This document shows positions 16,065 through 24,542 of a stretch of 64,000 nt of DNA, piece by piece. Every line of letters starts with the position of its first letter. Position 1 is the first letter of the stretch. The notes beneath the pieces are model-generated. The model did not search any database. It saw only the letters and a list, made by a program, of their open reading frames with translations, and was not told the origin of the DNA. Source of the DNA: Hymenobacter wooponensis (lineage in GTDB: Bacteria; Bacteroidota; Bacteroidia; Cytophagales; Hymenobacteraceae); assembly GCF_004745865.1 (NCBI RefSeq), contig NZ_SRKZ01000011.1:25353-89352 (forward strand). The letters are read 5' to 3'. The translations under genes and the position numbers were made by a program.

Positions 16065-17120
16065 CTAAGCGGCGGCTAGCCAGCTCAACTCAGCGGCGGC
16101 GTACTCGCGGCCGATGGCGTCAAGTTCGGGCGCTGCCTCGCTCGTGGCGGCCACCATCACCGCGCCGGGCTCCGGCAGCTGCAGCTGCTCGGCGGGCTGC
16201 TCTTGAGCCTGCGGCTCGTCCGGCTCGGTGGTGTGACCCAGAATGAGCTCGGCGGCTTTCTGGGCCTTGCTAGCGGCTTTTATGACTAGCTGCTTATCAT
16301 TTTTCAGCCGCTCCAACCAGCTTTGGATATAGGCCACGGCGTTTTCCTCGGTCTGCTCGGTCGCAATGCCGGCGGCGGCACTCAGGAACGAAGCGCCCAT
16401 TTCGGCGGTCAACTCCTCGCGGGCATAGCTCAGGCTTTGCTTGCCTTCGCCGGCGGTCAGGTCGGCGCGGTCAAGGCGGGCCTTGTGGCCGGTGCTGTGG
16501 GTCAACTCGTGGAAAAGCGTTTGGTAGTAGCCTTCCGACGTGGTGAACGTCTCCGGCTTGGGCATATTCACAAAGTCCAGCGAAGGGGAGTAGTAGGCGC
16601 GCTGGTGCAGGTGTTGAATAGCGGGCTTACCGTCCCACGCCTCCACAATACCTTCGGCTACCTCGCTGGGGGTAAATTCGCGCTTCACCACTTTGGGCAA
16701 ATCAAACTCAATGCCCTCGATATCCTCCACCGAAAACACGGTGTAATACTTTAGAAAGGGCATTTTCTCCTCTTTGCCGGTTTGCTTGTTCTCGCGGGTG
16801 GAAACGTTGTAATACACCACCTGATGGCCTTTGGCCCCCTTGCGGACATTACCGCCCATTTCGAGGGCCTGTTTGAACGTCATGAAAAACGGCAGGGCAC
16901 CGCTGAAATGCAGCAAAAACAGGTTGATACCACTATAAACGCGGCCGGTGGCGTAGTTGCGGGGCAAGCCGTAAACCGCGTTCCACGGCTTGCGCCACGG
17001 AATGATGCCGCCTTCGAGGGCCGAAATGATGCGGTCAGTCACAATCTGGTACACGTCGGGGCGGGCGGTGGCGGCCTTGCTGGTGGATTTCTTGGCGGCG
17101 GCTTTCGTGGTCTTTTTCAT
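16065..17120 (-). CDS. ardC: ArdC-like antirestriction protein (ssDNA-binding plus zincin metallopeptidase)
   Basis: A 351-residue protein. After a lysine/alanine-rich start, residues about 20-150 form the N-terminal ssDNA-binding domain (DVYQIVTDRIISALEGGIIP, then WRKPW and YSGINLFLL). The second domain is a zinc metallopeptidase with HELTHSTGH and a downstream acidic helix REELTAEMGASFL. This is the arrangement of ArdC and related proteins carried by conjugative elements to protect incoming single-stranded DNA from host restriction. A C-terminal E/P/Q-rich tail is present. It is transcribed from the shared promoter block whose core ends 30 nt upstream of the ATG, which suggests co-expression with other early plasmid genes. 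Confidence 0.85.
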   Translation of the reverse strand: MKKTTKAAAKKSTSKAATARPDVYQIVTDRIISALEGGIIPWRKPWNAVYGLPRNYATGRVYSGINLFLLHFSGALPFFMTFKQALEMGGNVRKGAKGHQVVYYNVSTRENKQTGKEEKMPFLKYYTVFSVEDIEGIEFDLPKVVKREFTPSEVAEGIVEAWDGKPAIQHLHQRAYYSPSLDFVNMPKPETFTTSEGYYQTLFHELTHSTGHKARLDRADLTAGEGKQSLSYAREELTAEMGASFLSAAAGIATEQTEENAVAYIQSWLERLKNDKQLVIKAASKAQKAAELILGHTTEPDEPQAQEQPAEQLQLPEPGAVMVAATSEAAPELDAIGREYAAAELSWLAAA

Positions 17121-17150
17121 GATAAGCGGTTGCTGTTGTGTGTGTTGTTA

Positions 17151-17220
17151 TATACTTATTAAACGCAAATCATACCTTTACAGTTACATTATGTACATTT
17201 ATTAAAGCGCGTTTTACATA
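17151..17220 (-). promoter_or_regulatory. shared plasmid promoter block, copy 3 (ardC)
   Basis: Core TGCGTTTAATAAGTA 30 nt before the ardC start, followed upstream by AGGTATGATTT and an AT-rich TGTACATAATGTA palindrome. A G-rich motif copy follows at 17234. Confidence 0.65.
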
Positions 17221-17233
17221 GATTTATGCCGCC

Positions 17234-17251
17234 TTTTTCCCCCACTGCCCC
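17234..17251 (-). repeat. G-rich dispersed motif, copy 3
   Basis: TTTTTCCCCCACTGCCCC on the plus strand, identical to the copy at 59861. It lies just upstream of promoter block copy 3. Confidence 0.65.
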
Positions 17252-17327
17252 AATCGTTTCCCGATTTCGTTTGGCAGCATTGGGCACTAATTCTGGTATT
17301 CGGGCGGGCTGGAAAAAGCGGGCCTGC

Positions 17328-17437
17328 AGTCGTAACGACCAGCGGGAGTGAAGACAGCAGGCTTGTGTAGCGGCCGGAAAGCTGGTCTATAGTCGTAACG
17401 ACCAACGGGAGCGGAGACAGCAGACTTGCTTTCCGGC
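17328..17437. repeat. two 38-bp direct repeats, 63-bp period, with an inverted repeat
   Basis: The 38-bp unit starting AGTCGTAACGACC occurs at 17328-17365 and 17391-17428 with four differences. Each unit starts with the near-palindrome GTCGTAACGAC. A 10-bp inverted repeat (GCCGGAAAGC at 17373, GCTTTCCGGC at 17428) flanks the second copy. The region lies in a 500-bp stretch without a credible gene between ardC and the SulP gene. It could be a protein-binding or recombination site. Confidence 0.6.
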
Positions 17438-17719
17438 GTGGCCCGTTTCGTGAGATACTGTGATGAAAAGCAAGCAGGCCAATGATTATTGGCACGTTGG
17501 TGTGGCTTTCTGCTACTATTATGAATGTGCTGAAGTGGGCATTTTGACCAATTGAATACCCGGCTGCGCTGGTTTCCGTACCTTTGCCCCCGTAATGCCC
17601 TTTTTCCCTTCTCCTACTTTCAAGCTCACCCCACCCTGACGACCGGCTTAGAATGCCCTGGCCGCCCCATCCTGCTGGATGGGTGCGGCTTTTCTTTTGC
17701 CCATTTTTCAGTGTGATTC
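17438..17719. other. intergenic stretch before the SulP gene
   Basis: No credible coding frame; the reading at 17653 is a shadow of the SulP gene. The sequence shows a mix of AT-rich and C-rich stretches and presumably holds the SulP promoter. No clear palindrome or riboswitch was recognised. Confidence 0.4.
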
Positions 17720-19264
17720 ATGCAACAAGTAGTTCAGTACTTCAGCCAGTACAAAGTCAGTTACAAAAACGAAATTCTCTCGGGCCTCACGGTGGCCCTG
17801 GCCCTGGTGCCGGAAGCCGTAGCCTTTTCCCTCATTGCCGGGCTCTCGCCCCTAGTAGGTCTGTATGCGGCCTTCGTCATGGGCCTTGTTACCTCGCTCA
17901 TCGGCGGCCGGCCGGGCATGATTTCCGGCGCCACCGGGGCCATTGCCGTGGTGCTGCTCGCTCTGGCCAAAAGCCACGGGGTGGAATACATCTTCGCCAC
18001 CGTCATCCTGGCCGGCGTACTGCAAGTAGCCGCCGGCGTGCTGCGTCTGGGCAAGTTCATTCGGTTGGTGCCGCACTCGGTCATGTTCGGCTTCGTCAAC
18101 GGACTGGCCATTATCATCTTCCTTTCGCAGCTGGTGCAGTTTCAGACCGTGGATGCGGCCGGCGCGCACCAGTGGCTCACGGGTTCGGCCCTTTACACCA
18201 TGCTGGGGCTGGTAGGCCTCACCATCCTTATCATTGCCGGGCTACCGCGCCTCACCAAAGTGGTACCGGCCTCGCTGGTGGCCATTCTGGTGGTGTCCGG
18301 GCTGGTGATTGGGCTCGGCATTTCAACCAAGACGGTGGGCGACATCGCTTCCATCAAGGGCGGTTTTCCGCCGTTCCACATACCGGCCGTGCCGCTGACG
18401 CTGGCCACGCTGGGCATCATTTTCCCCTACGCGGCCATTATGGCCGGGGTGGGACTGATTGAGAGCCTGCTCACGCTCAACCTGATTGACGAAATCACCG
18501 AGACGCGGGGCAGCACCAACCGGGAGTGTGTGGCGCAGGGCGCGGCCAACATCGCCTCGGGCTTTCTCTTCGGCATGGGCGGTTGCGCCATGATTGGCCA
18601 GAGCCTGATTAACATCTCCTCTGGGGCGCGGGCTCGCCTCTCGGGCATCGTGGCAGCCGTCATGCTGCTGGTATTCATCATGTTCGGGGCCTCGCTGATT
18701 GAACGCGTGCCGATGGCAGCGCTCACCGGCCTCATGATTATGGTGGCCGTGGGCACATTCGAGTGGGCCTCGCTGAAAACCTTCGGCAAGATGCCGGTGT
18801 CGGACCTCATTGTTATGGTGCTCGTAACGGCCATCACCGTGCTGTTGCACAACCTGGCCCTGGCCGTGCTCATCGGCGTGATTATCGCCGCCCTGGTCTT
18901 TGCCTGGGAGAATGCCAAGCGCATCCGAGCCCGCAAATACGTGGACGAAGCCGGCGTGCGCCACTACGAGATTTACGGACCGCTGTTCTTCGGCTCGGCT
19001 CAGGCCTTCGGCGAGAAGTTCGACGTGCTGGACGACCCGCGTGAAGTCATCATTGATTTCAAGGAAAGCCGCGTGGCTGACATGTCGGCCATTGAGGCCC
19101 TGAACAAGCTCACCGAGCGCTACCACCGGGCCGGCAAAACTGTGCACCTGCGCCATCTCAGCCCCGACTGCCGCCGCCTGTTGGGCAAAGCTGATTCCAT
19201 TATCGAGGTCAACATTATGGAAGACCCGCTCTACACCGTGGCCGGAGCCAACGTCATGTATTAA
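17720..19264 (+). CDS. SulP-family anion transporter with STAS domain
   Basis: A 514-residue membrane transporter. It opens with the SulP signature region LSGLTVALALVPEAVAFSLI and GLSPLVGLYAAFVMGLVTSL, then GGRPGMISGATGAIAVVL. About 12-14 membrane segments follow to residue 390. The C-terminus is a cytoplasmic STAS domain (EVIIDFKESRVADMSAIEAL). SulP proteins take up sulfate, bicarbonate or other anions. Substrate cannot be fixed. The gene stands alone on the plus strand between leftward plasmid genes and ends in a strong bidirectional terminator, so it looks like a self-contained cargo gene. Confidence 0.9.
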   Translation: MQQVVQYFSQYKVSYKNEILSGLTVALALVPEAVAFSLIAGLSPLVGLYAAFVMGLVTSLIGGRPGMISGATGAIAVVLLALAKSHGVEYIFATVILAGVLQVAAGVLRLGKFIRLVPHSVMFGFVNGLAIIIFLSQLVQFQTVDAAGAHQWLTGSALYTMLGLVGLTILIIAGLPRLTKVVPASLVAILVVSGLVIGLGISTKTVGDIASIKGGFPPFHIPAVPLTLATLGIIFPYAAIMAGVGLIESLLTLNLIDEITETRGSTNRECVAQGAANIASGFLFGMGGCAMIGQSLINISSGARARLSGIVAAVMLLVFIMFGASLIERVPMAALTGLMIMVAVGTFEWASLKTFGKMPVSDLIVMVLVTAITVLLHNLALAVLIGVIIAALVFAWENAKRIRARKYVDEAGVRHYEIYGPLFFGSAQAFGEKFDVLDDPREVIIDFKESRVADMSAIEALNKLTERYHRAGKTVHLRHLSPDCRRLLGKADSIIEVNIMEDPLYTVAGANVMY

Positions 19265-19270
19265 CACCCA

Positions 19271-19331
19271 ACTGGCCACAACGAAAAACACCGCTCTGCA
19301 AATCAGGGCGGTGTTTTTCGTTGTGGCCAGT
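19271..19331. terminator. strong bidirectional terminator between SulP and Toprim genes
   Basis: Two 24-nt arms pair perfectly (19271-19294 with 19308-19331), with A-rich and T-rich internal tracts, around a 13-nt loop that itself pairs partly. It lies between the convergent stops at 19264 and 19358 and serves both genes. Confidence 0.85.
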
Positions 19332-19357
19332 CAGTTAGCTGGGCGCGAAGCGCCCGG

Positions 19358-21955
19358 CTACCGGGTGATTTCCTGGGTACGCTGCGGCTGGGCCATTTCG
19401 TAGCCCTTGCTGATTTCGCGGCGCTCGGCCCGGTCGCTGCTGTGCTCAATCACGCTGCTGCCTGGCTGGCTGGCCACGGCATCGAGCGTTTGGCTGACGC
19501 GGGCAATTTCGGGCTGGTCTGTCCGGTACGAAACCTTCATCTCCGAGTGGCGAATACCCTGCGCATCAGTCGTGCTCTGAATGTTGCCGGTCTTCGCGCC
19601 GCTGCCGGACACAGCCTCTTTCACGGCTTCAGCCTGGCCGCGGGCACCCGGCGCGGGTGCAACCTCGTCCACCTTGATAATGACCTGCTTCTCGTCGCCC
19701 TGCGGCGCGGGTACCGCTTCAGCAGCCCGGGGCTCCGGCTGCCCCTCAGTTGCCAGCGTTGCTGGCGCCTGGTCCATGCTCCGGTCTCGGTTGTGGGGCT
19801 GAATGGCGGCGGCCTCGGCGACCACTTGGCGTGCTGCACGGTCGGCCTCGCTCTCGCTGACGCTAACGCCGGCATATACTTCCTGGCCGGCCTCGGCCCG
19901 GGCGTTGGTGTTCGTAATGATGGCGTGGATGATGGCAATATCAGGCTGGTCGTTACGATAGGTCATATCGAACTCAGCACGGCGGATGCCCTGCTCGTCA
20001 ATCGTGCTGCGGATTTCGCTCGTCTTGTAGCTGTACGAACTGTTATCCAACACCTCCTTCCAGGCCTCGGCGCGGCCGGTGGTGTTGGGGGCAACTTCGT
20101 CAATCTTCCACGTCGCGGTTTTCTCCTCAGCGGCCAGCACGGTGGCCAGCGCCGGGGCTGGGTTTCGTTCGGCGTAGCGCGCCCGGTCACGGTTCTCCTG
20201 CTGCTCGGTTTCATCCACCTTGCGGCCGGTGGGGGCGGGGTTATCGTTGATGTACTCTTTCAGCAAAACCAACCCCGCATCGCGGGCGTGCACGAACTGC
20301 GCGGTGTGCGCGGCGGCTTCCTGCTCGGACTGGTAGGAGCGGAACGGGCGCGACTCCGGCTCCGCGCCGGCACTGGCGACGGCCGCGCCCAGCACGGCCT
20401 GATTGAATCGGCGGTCGTCCGCCTCGCGCTGCTCTTGCGCTTCCGGGGTGCTCTCGCGGCGCTGCTGCTCCTGCTGGCGCGCCAGTTGGCGCTTCTCCTG
20501 CTCTTGGCGGTGCTGCTCAGCGAGGCGCTGCTGCCGCTCCGCTTCGCGCTGCTGCTCGTCGCGCTGGGCCTGGGCGCGGATTTGCTCGGCATTCAGGCCC
20601 TGCCGGGTTAACTCCAGGTCGCGGTTCCAGTCTTTTGCTACCGGGTAATCTACCCGCAGGAACGTCTCTTGCTGGCGCTCCGGCTCCGGGCGTAGCTGTT
20701 CGCGCTGCCGGTATAGCTCGTGGGTCAGCACCTCCAGCTGCGCGGTGTCGGCTTTGGCCACCGACAGTCGCAGTACCGTCTCCCGGTCGGAGCTGCGCTG
20801 CACCTCCAGGGCAATGGTGGGGCCGGCTTCCTGGGTGCCGTTCATCTGGCTCACCCGGTCACTAAGCTGCTGCACCTGCTGCGCGCCGGCTTCGGCCGAG
20901 TCGTGGTGATAGGTCACTTTCAAGCCCGTGTGGTACTTGTCGCTGGTGGCATGCCACTCCACCGGCCGCGTTGGCTCTTTGTAGGCTTCCTGCTCGGCCA
21001 CGGGCACCAGCGGCCGGGCCGGGTGCAGCTCGTTCAGGTAGTTCATGTTGAACTGCCGCCCCCCGGCGTCACGGTCGTTGGCCAAGACGACCTCCCGGGG
21101 CTCCTGCTTGTCAATCACCCGCTGAATCAGGGCTACCTGGGCCTCGGTCGGTGTGCCGCTGGTAGCAATGTAGATGGTGTTTTTTTGGTCCTGGCCGCTT
21201 TTCAGTTGGTGGTGGGACAACGAATCAATGGCCGACTCGCTGACGATGATGCGCTCCACCTGGGTGCCTTTCCCCTCGGTAGGGTGGGATACCCAAATGC
21301 CGTTTTTAGGCAATGGAAGCAGGTTTTTATAGTGCTCGTTCTTCTGCTCGACGCTGGCCAGCCCCTCGGCGTTGTATAAGGGAAAGGCCGTGTTCTTATG
21401 CTCGTTCTGCTGCGCGGTGAAGATGCGGCCCTGAAAAGCCGGGCTGTCGATAGTCTGGTCCTCGATGCCGCGGCCGTGCAGGTACGTGCGGTCGGTCAGT
21501 TCCCGCTTCACGCCCAGCACCTCGGAAATCAGCCGCGTCCGACGGTCTTCCTCGGCCTGGCGCTCGTGGTCGGGGTTGCCGACGGGCAACGCGTTAAGAC
21601 GGGCCACGTCGGCCGCCGGGGCGTAGGCACGAGTTGGGGCAGGCCCGTCATTCAGATACTCGCGTAGCTGCTGGCGGACCTGCCCCAAATTCAGCCCGTG
21701 GCCATCACCGCCCCGGGTTTTCGCAAAATCAATGACGCTGCCCTTGTCCCGGTCGTCGCCGGTATTGAGGTACACCTGATGGTCGTCTTTGCGCGTGACG
21801 ATGAGCACCTCCCCATCTTTTTCGAGCTGGTGCCAGTCACCGCGCTTGCCTTCCTTTTTTATCTGGTAGCCCTGCCGCTCGGCGTAGTCTACGAGGTCAA
21901 TATCACGCTTGAACCGGTCAAGCTCGTTGGGGTCGTTCTCACGGGGTGCATTCAT
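19358..21955 (-). CDS. Toprim (DUF3991-like) primase-type protein with repeated C-terminal modules
   Basis: An 865-residue protein. Residues about 15-110 resemble the DUF3991/zinc-finger-like primase N-terminus (DLVDYAERQGYQIKKEGKRG, then KGSVIDFAKTRGG). Residues about 220-310 form a Toprim domain with the glutamate motif IIVSESAIDSL and the DxD-type motif VVLANDRDAGGRQFN. A long Q/E/R-rich coiled coil covers about 450-540. Two related modules of about 90-100 residues follow, at about 613-710 and 758-850; the second is closely similar to the C-terminus of the zeta-like kinase at 57426. Probably a transfer-associated primase acting on plasmid ssDNA in the donor or, if exported, the recipient. 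It is leftward and monocistronic. Confidence 0.75.
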   Translation of the reverse strand: MNAPRENDPNELDRFKRDIDLVDYAERQGYQIKKEGKRGDWHQLEKDGEVLIVTRKDDHQVYLNTGDDRDKGSVIDFAKTRGGDGHGLNLGQVRQQLREYLNDGPAPTRAYAPAADVARLNALPVGNPDHERQAEEDRRTRLISEVLGVKRELTDRTYLHGRGIEDQTIDSPAFQGRIFTAQQNEHKNTAFPLYNAEGLASVEQKNEHYKNLLPLPKNGIWVSHPTEGKGTQVERIIVSESAIDSLSHHQLKSGQDQKNTIYIATSGTPTEAQVALIQRVIDKQEPREVVLANDRDAGGRQFNMNYLNELHPARPLVPVAEQEAYKEPTRPVEWHATSDKYHTGLKVTYHHDSAEAGAQQVQQLSDRVSQMNGTQEAGPTIALEVQRSSDRETVLRLSVAKADTAQLEVLTHELYRQREQLRPEPERQQETFLRVDYPVAKDWNRDLELTRQGLNAEQIRAQAQRDEQQREAERQQRLAEQHRQEQEKRQLARQQEQQRRESTPEAQEQREADDRRFNQAVLGAAVASAGAEPESRPFRSYQSEQEAAAHTAQFVHARDAGLVLLKEYINDNPAPTGRKVDETEQQENRDRARYAERNPAPALATVLAAEEKTATWKIDEVAPNTTGRAEAWKEVLDNSSYSYKTSEIRSTIDEQGIRRAEFDMTYRNDQPDIAIIHAIITNTNARAEAGQEVYAGVSVSESEADRAARQVVAEAAAIQPHNRDRSMDQAPATLATEGQPEPRAAEAVPAPQGDEKQVIIKVDEVAPAPGARGQAEAVKEAVSGSGAKTGNIQSTTDAQGIRHSEMKVSYRTDQPEIARVSQTLDAVASQPGSSVIEHSSDRAERREISKGYEMAQPQRTQEITR

Positions 21956-22059
21956 CGCGGGTAGCTTACTGATGGTCTTAAATGACCAGTAGCTCCGGGC
22001 GGGGAAAGAAAAGCGGTGAGAAGTACCGCTCGGCTACCAGGAAGGCTATCCGGTCGTGG

Positions 22060-22470
22060 TTACGGGGTAGGGGATTCCGCGCCGCCCGTGGGGGCTTCGG
22101 ATTCGGGAAGGGGAGGATTGCCACTGTCAAAGCACTTGAGCTGCTGCTGAAAAGTGGTCAGGGCTTCAACCGTGGGAAACAGGAAGCGGGGACTCTGGCT
22201 GTTGGGGGGGATGCGGATTACCTCCGTATCAACGGCCAGGCTGCGGAGCAGGCGCTGTAGTAAGCGCGGCTCTTCGCGTTTGAGGGAGTTGTTTTTCAGG
22301 CCCACGATGCTGGTGTAGGGCAGTTCGTGCTGTTCGCAGAACGACTTCAACTCCCCTTTGGCCAGCATCAACAGGCGGAACTGGGCGTAGCGGATAGCGT
22401 CGGCATAGGGGACGGAAAGCTTTAGGTCGGGGAAGCCCAGCGGGGCCGAAATGTGTGGAGATGGTACCAT
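22060..22470 (-). CDS. putative HTH regulator divergent to the conjugation operon
   Basis: The ATG at 22470 gives 136 residues starting MVPSPHISAPLG; the longer reading to 22563 overlaps the palindromic site and is less likely. The segment YAQFRLLMLAKGELKSFCEQ, then HELPYTSIVGLKNNSLKRE, has the look of a helix-turn-helix. A short proline-rich tail ends the protein. It is transcribed away from the conjugation operon and has a 7-bp inverted repeat in the shared upstream region, as expected for a regulator of that operon, but no family is recognised. Confidence 0.55.
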   Translation of the reverse strand: MVPSPHISAPLGFPDLKLSVPYADAIRYAQFRLLMLAKGELKSFCEQHELPYTSIVGLKNNSLKREEPRLLQRLLRSLAVDTEVIRIPPNSQSPRFLFPTVEALTTFQQQLKCFDSGNPPLPESEAPTGGAESPTP

Positions 22471-22544
22471 GTAAACAGTTGGTGTTATAGTGCAAAAGGT
22501 GTGAGTGGACAGATGCTTACGCAAAGAATCCACAAAGACACAAA

Positions 22545-22563
22545 TTGCAGCTAAACGCTGCAA
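22545..22563. promoter_or_regulatory. inverted repeat in the divergent transfer-operon control region
   Basis: TTGCAGC and GCTGCAA separated by TAAAC, about 75 bp upstream of the regulator start and about 175 bp upstream of the first transfer gene. A candidate operator; binding protein unknown. AT-rich sequence follows to 22735 and probably holds the operon promoter. Confidence 0.45.
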
Positions 22564-22738
22564 ACAGGTAACTCAAAAAGCCAAAATAGTACGATTAGCC
22601 GCCGGTCAGCTTAATGGGTGCGGAGGCTGCGGAAACGGAATACTGCGGCTAACGCAGAAACTCTTAAGAAGTTTAAAAGAATTACTTTAGAAATCTTTCA
22701 GAACTTTATCAGAACACAGGGCGTAAAGCATCGCCAGT

Positions 22739-23512
22739 ATGCAAGCTGCCCTGTTCTTCCTGCTGGTACTTCTGCCCCTCGCGGCCCTGTTGGGGTTGGT
22801 GTGGTGGCGCTTCACCAGCAGCGGGAAGGGCAAGCCGGAGGTGCTGGTAGCCACCAGCAACCACCGGTCGGTGCGCTCCTTTCACTATGGGCCAAAGCCA
22901 ACGCCCGCGCCGGCCGAAGCCGCGCCGCCCGTGTCAGCCGACAACCCCATCTCGCGCTTGATGCCCGAAGAAGATTTTCGGGCCAAGGAGGAGCAGGAGC
23001 TACAGGCGGAAGCGGACCGCATGGAAGCCGACCAAATCACGGCGCGGGAGCTGGCGACTACGGAATCTGCGGTGGATGCTGCAGCTGAGAATGAGGCCGC
23101 TATACCAGCAGAAGTGCCGGCCACTGAGGAGGCAGAGGCCACGCCGGCCGATGGTGCGCCACCGGTAGTCTCTTCGGTTCACGCGCTAGGTACGGCGGCA
23201 GTGTCGGTTTTTGATAGGCTTGGTATCGACGAGCCGGAAAGCCCGACAACTGCGGGCATGGAAGCAGCGGCAGTTCCAACTACTGAAACGGCCACTGCGG
23301 CTGACACTGCGAATTCAGCCCCGGTAGCTGCGGCAGATGATGCCGTGCCGGAATCCCTCTATGACAACCCGATTACGACGGCCGCCCCGACCAAAAATGA
23401 CCAAGCCAATCAGTTGAAGCAGGTAGAACTACGCCAGCGCAAGCGGGCAGCCCTCGCGGCCAAGAATGCCAGCCAGAAAGCGGCGCTGACGGGGCTATAT
23501 CCCGGAAAGTAA
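22739..23512 (+). CDS. membrane-anchored hypothetical protein at the head of the transfer operon
   Basis: A 257-residue protein with one N-terminal membrane helix (ALFFLLVLLPLAALLGLVWW) and a long, low-complexity, acidic, A/E/P/T-rich region, ending in a basic helical segment (QLKQVELRQRKRAALAAKNA). No family recognised. The topology (anchor, extended linker, basic tail) and its position before traE/traF suggest a structural or regulatory part of the transfer apparatus. Confidence is high that it is a gene and low about its role. Confidence 0.6.
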   Translation: MQAALFFLLVLLPLAALLGLVWWRFTSSGKGKPEVLVATSNHRSVRSFHYGPKPTPAPAEAAPPVSADNPISRLMPEEDFRAKEEQELQAEADRMEADQITARELATTESAVDAAAENEAAIPAEVPATEEAEATPADGAPPVVSSVHALGTAAVSVFDRLGIDEPESPTTAGMEAAAVPTTETATAADTANSAPVAAADDAVPESLYDNPITTAAPTKNDQANQLKQVELRQRKRAALAAKNASQKAALTGLYPGK

Positions 23513-23815
23513 GCCGGCCCCGGCGGCCGGCACCCGGCCTACTTACGAGCAACTACCCATTCTCATTTCTACCCTCCCGCTATGCTACCTCACTCATCCC
23601 CGCTACCCGCCGCCCCGGCCTTCCCACTTCTTCCAGTGCCCGCCCCAGCCGCTCCCAGCTGCTTCTAAGCACCGGGCCAGGACCTATCTGGCTGGGGCGC
23701 TGCCGTGCGTCAGCCCTGCGCCAATTAGCCAACTGCTGCGCTGCGCCTAATCCGTTTTCCACCGCTTCCGGGGAGATAAGCGCCCTCACACTCCATTTCC
23801 AACACCCTTTCCCCC
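23513..23815. other. 300-bp gap inside the transfer operon
   Basis: No credible gene. It starts with a GC-rich stem-like sequence (GGCCCCGGCGGCCGG) right after the stop codon, which may attenuate or terminate transcription, and is C-rich on the plus strand up to the traE start. Confidence 0.35.
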
Positions 23816-24196
23816 ATGTTCACCAACCCCCTTTTCCTGGCCAAGAAATTGGCTGTTGCCGGACACGCCTACCAACCATCCAAAGCAGAGAAACGCGCCT
23901 ACGCCATGCTGACGGCACTGGCGTTGTCCAACCGGGCGGCTTTTGCTCAAAGCGGTAGCGCCCAAGGTGCCCTCGAAGGAGTACAGGAAACCGTCGTGGG
24001 CATCGTGCAGGTCATTTTCGCCATTATCCTGATTATCGGCCTGATTCGCGTGGTCATGAAATTCGTGCAGGGTGCCCCGGATGCGCTCGGCTCCCTGGGC
24101 TGGCTCGTCGGCGGGGTAATTCTGTGGTTCGGTTTCCAGCTGTTCAAGGACGATTTGGTAGGTGCCGTAGGCGGCGGCGAAGGTGGCGTACGCTAA
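23816..24196 (+). CDS. traE: TraE/DUF4134-like (VirB2-type) transfer protein
   Basis: A 126-residue protein with an N-terminal leader to about residue 45 (ending AAFAQ), then a short mature part with two membrane helices: VVGIVQVIFAIILIIGLIRV and a second around LGSLGWLVGGVILWFGFQLF. This is the layout of the Bacteroidota TraE/DUF4134 family and of VirB2/TrbC pilins. It would provide the pilin-like subunit of the mating channel. The neighbours traF and traG in the same order as in Bacteroides conjugative elements support the assignment. Confidence 0.75.
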   Translation: MFTNPLFLAKKLAVAGHAYQPSKAEKRAYAMLTALALSNRAAFAQSGSAQGALEGVQETVVGIVQVIFAIILIIGLIRVVMKFVQGAPDALGSLGWLVGGVILWFGFQLFKDDLVGAVGGGEGGVR

Positions 24197-24215
24197 GCCC
24201 TGAGTTTTCGCTCTC

Positions 24216-24542
24216 ATGCGCTCCTATAAGTCTATTGAGCGACCAGCCCAGGTCCTGGGCATGAATATTCAGGACCTGGGCATCATGGTTGGCCTGTTCA
24301 TCGGTTCCGTGCTGCTGCTCGGATTTCTGGGGATGGCGGTCAAAATCCCCCGCATTATCTACCTGCTCGTCATCATCGTGGAACTGGGCCTCATTATGGG
24401 CCTGCGCTACCTGAGCCGCAAGCAAGCGCCCGGCTTCCTGATGGGGTGGCTCTCCTTCACCTTCATTCAGCCCCGCCGCCTGGCCGTGGGGCCTTTACCA
24501 ACTCCCGCTCATGACAAAAAAGCCAAAAACCACCGCGTTTAG
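24216..24542 (+). CDS. traF: TraF/DUF4133-like (VirB3-type) transfer protein
   Basis: A 108-residue protein with the motif SIERPAQVLGMNIQDLGIMV followed by two membrane helices (GLFIGSVLLLGFLGMAVKIP, IIYLLVIIVELGLIMGLRYL) and a basic tail. This fits the DUF4133/TraF family that corresponds to VirB3. It overlaps the traG start by 32 bp, in a different frame, suggesting translational coupling, as VirB3 and VirB4 proteins interact. Confidence 0.78.
   Translation: MRSYKSIERPAQVLGMNIQDLGIMVGLFIGSVLLLGFLGMAVKIPRIIYLLVIIVELGLIMGLRYLSRKQAPGFLMGWLSFTFIQPRRLAVGPLPTPAHDKKAKNHRV

Noticed and set aside
17214..17495. 93-residue leftward frame over the 38-bp repeats
   Set aside because: It is made largely of the direct repeat translated twice (SLLSPLPLVVTT) and has no start context.
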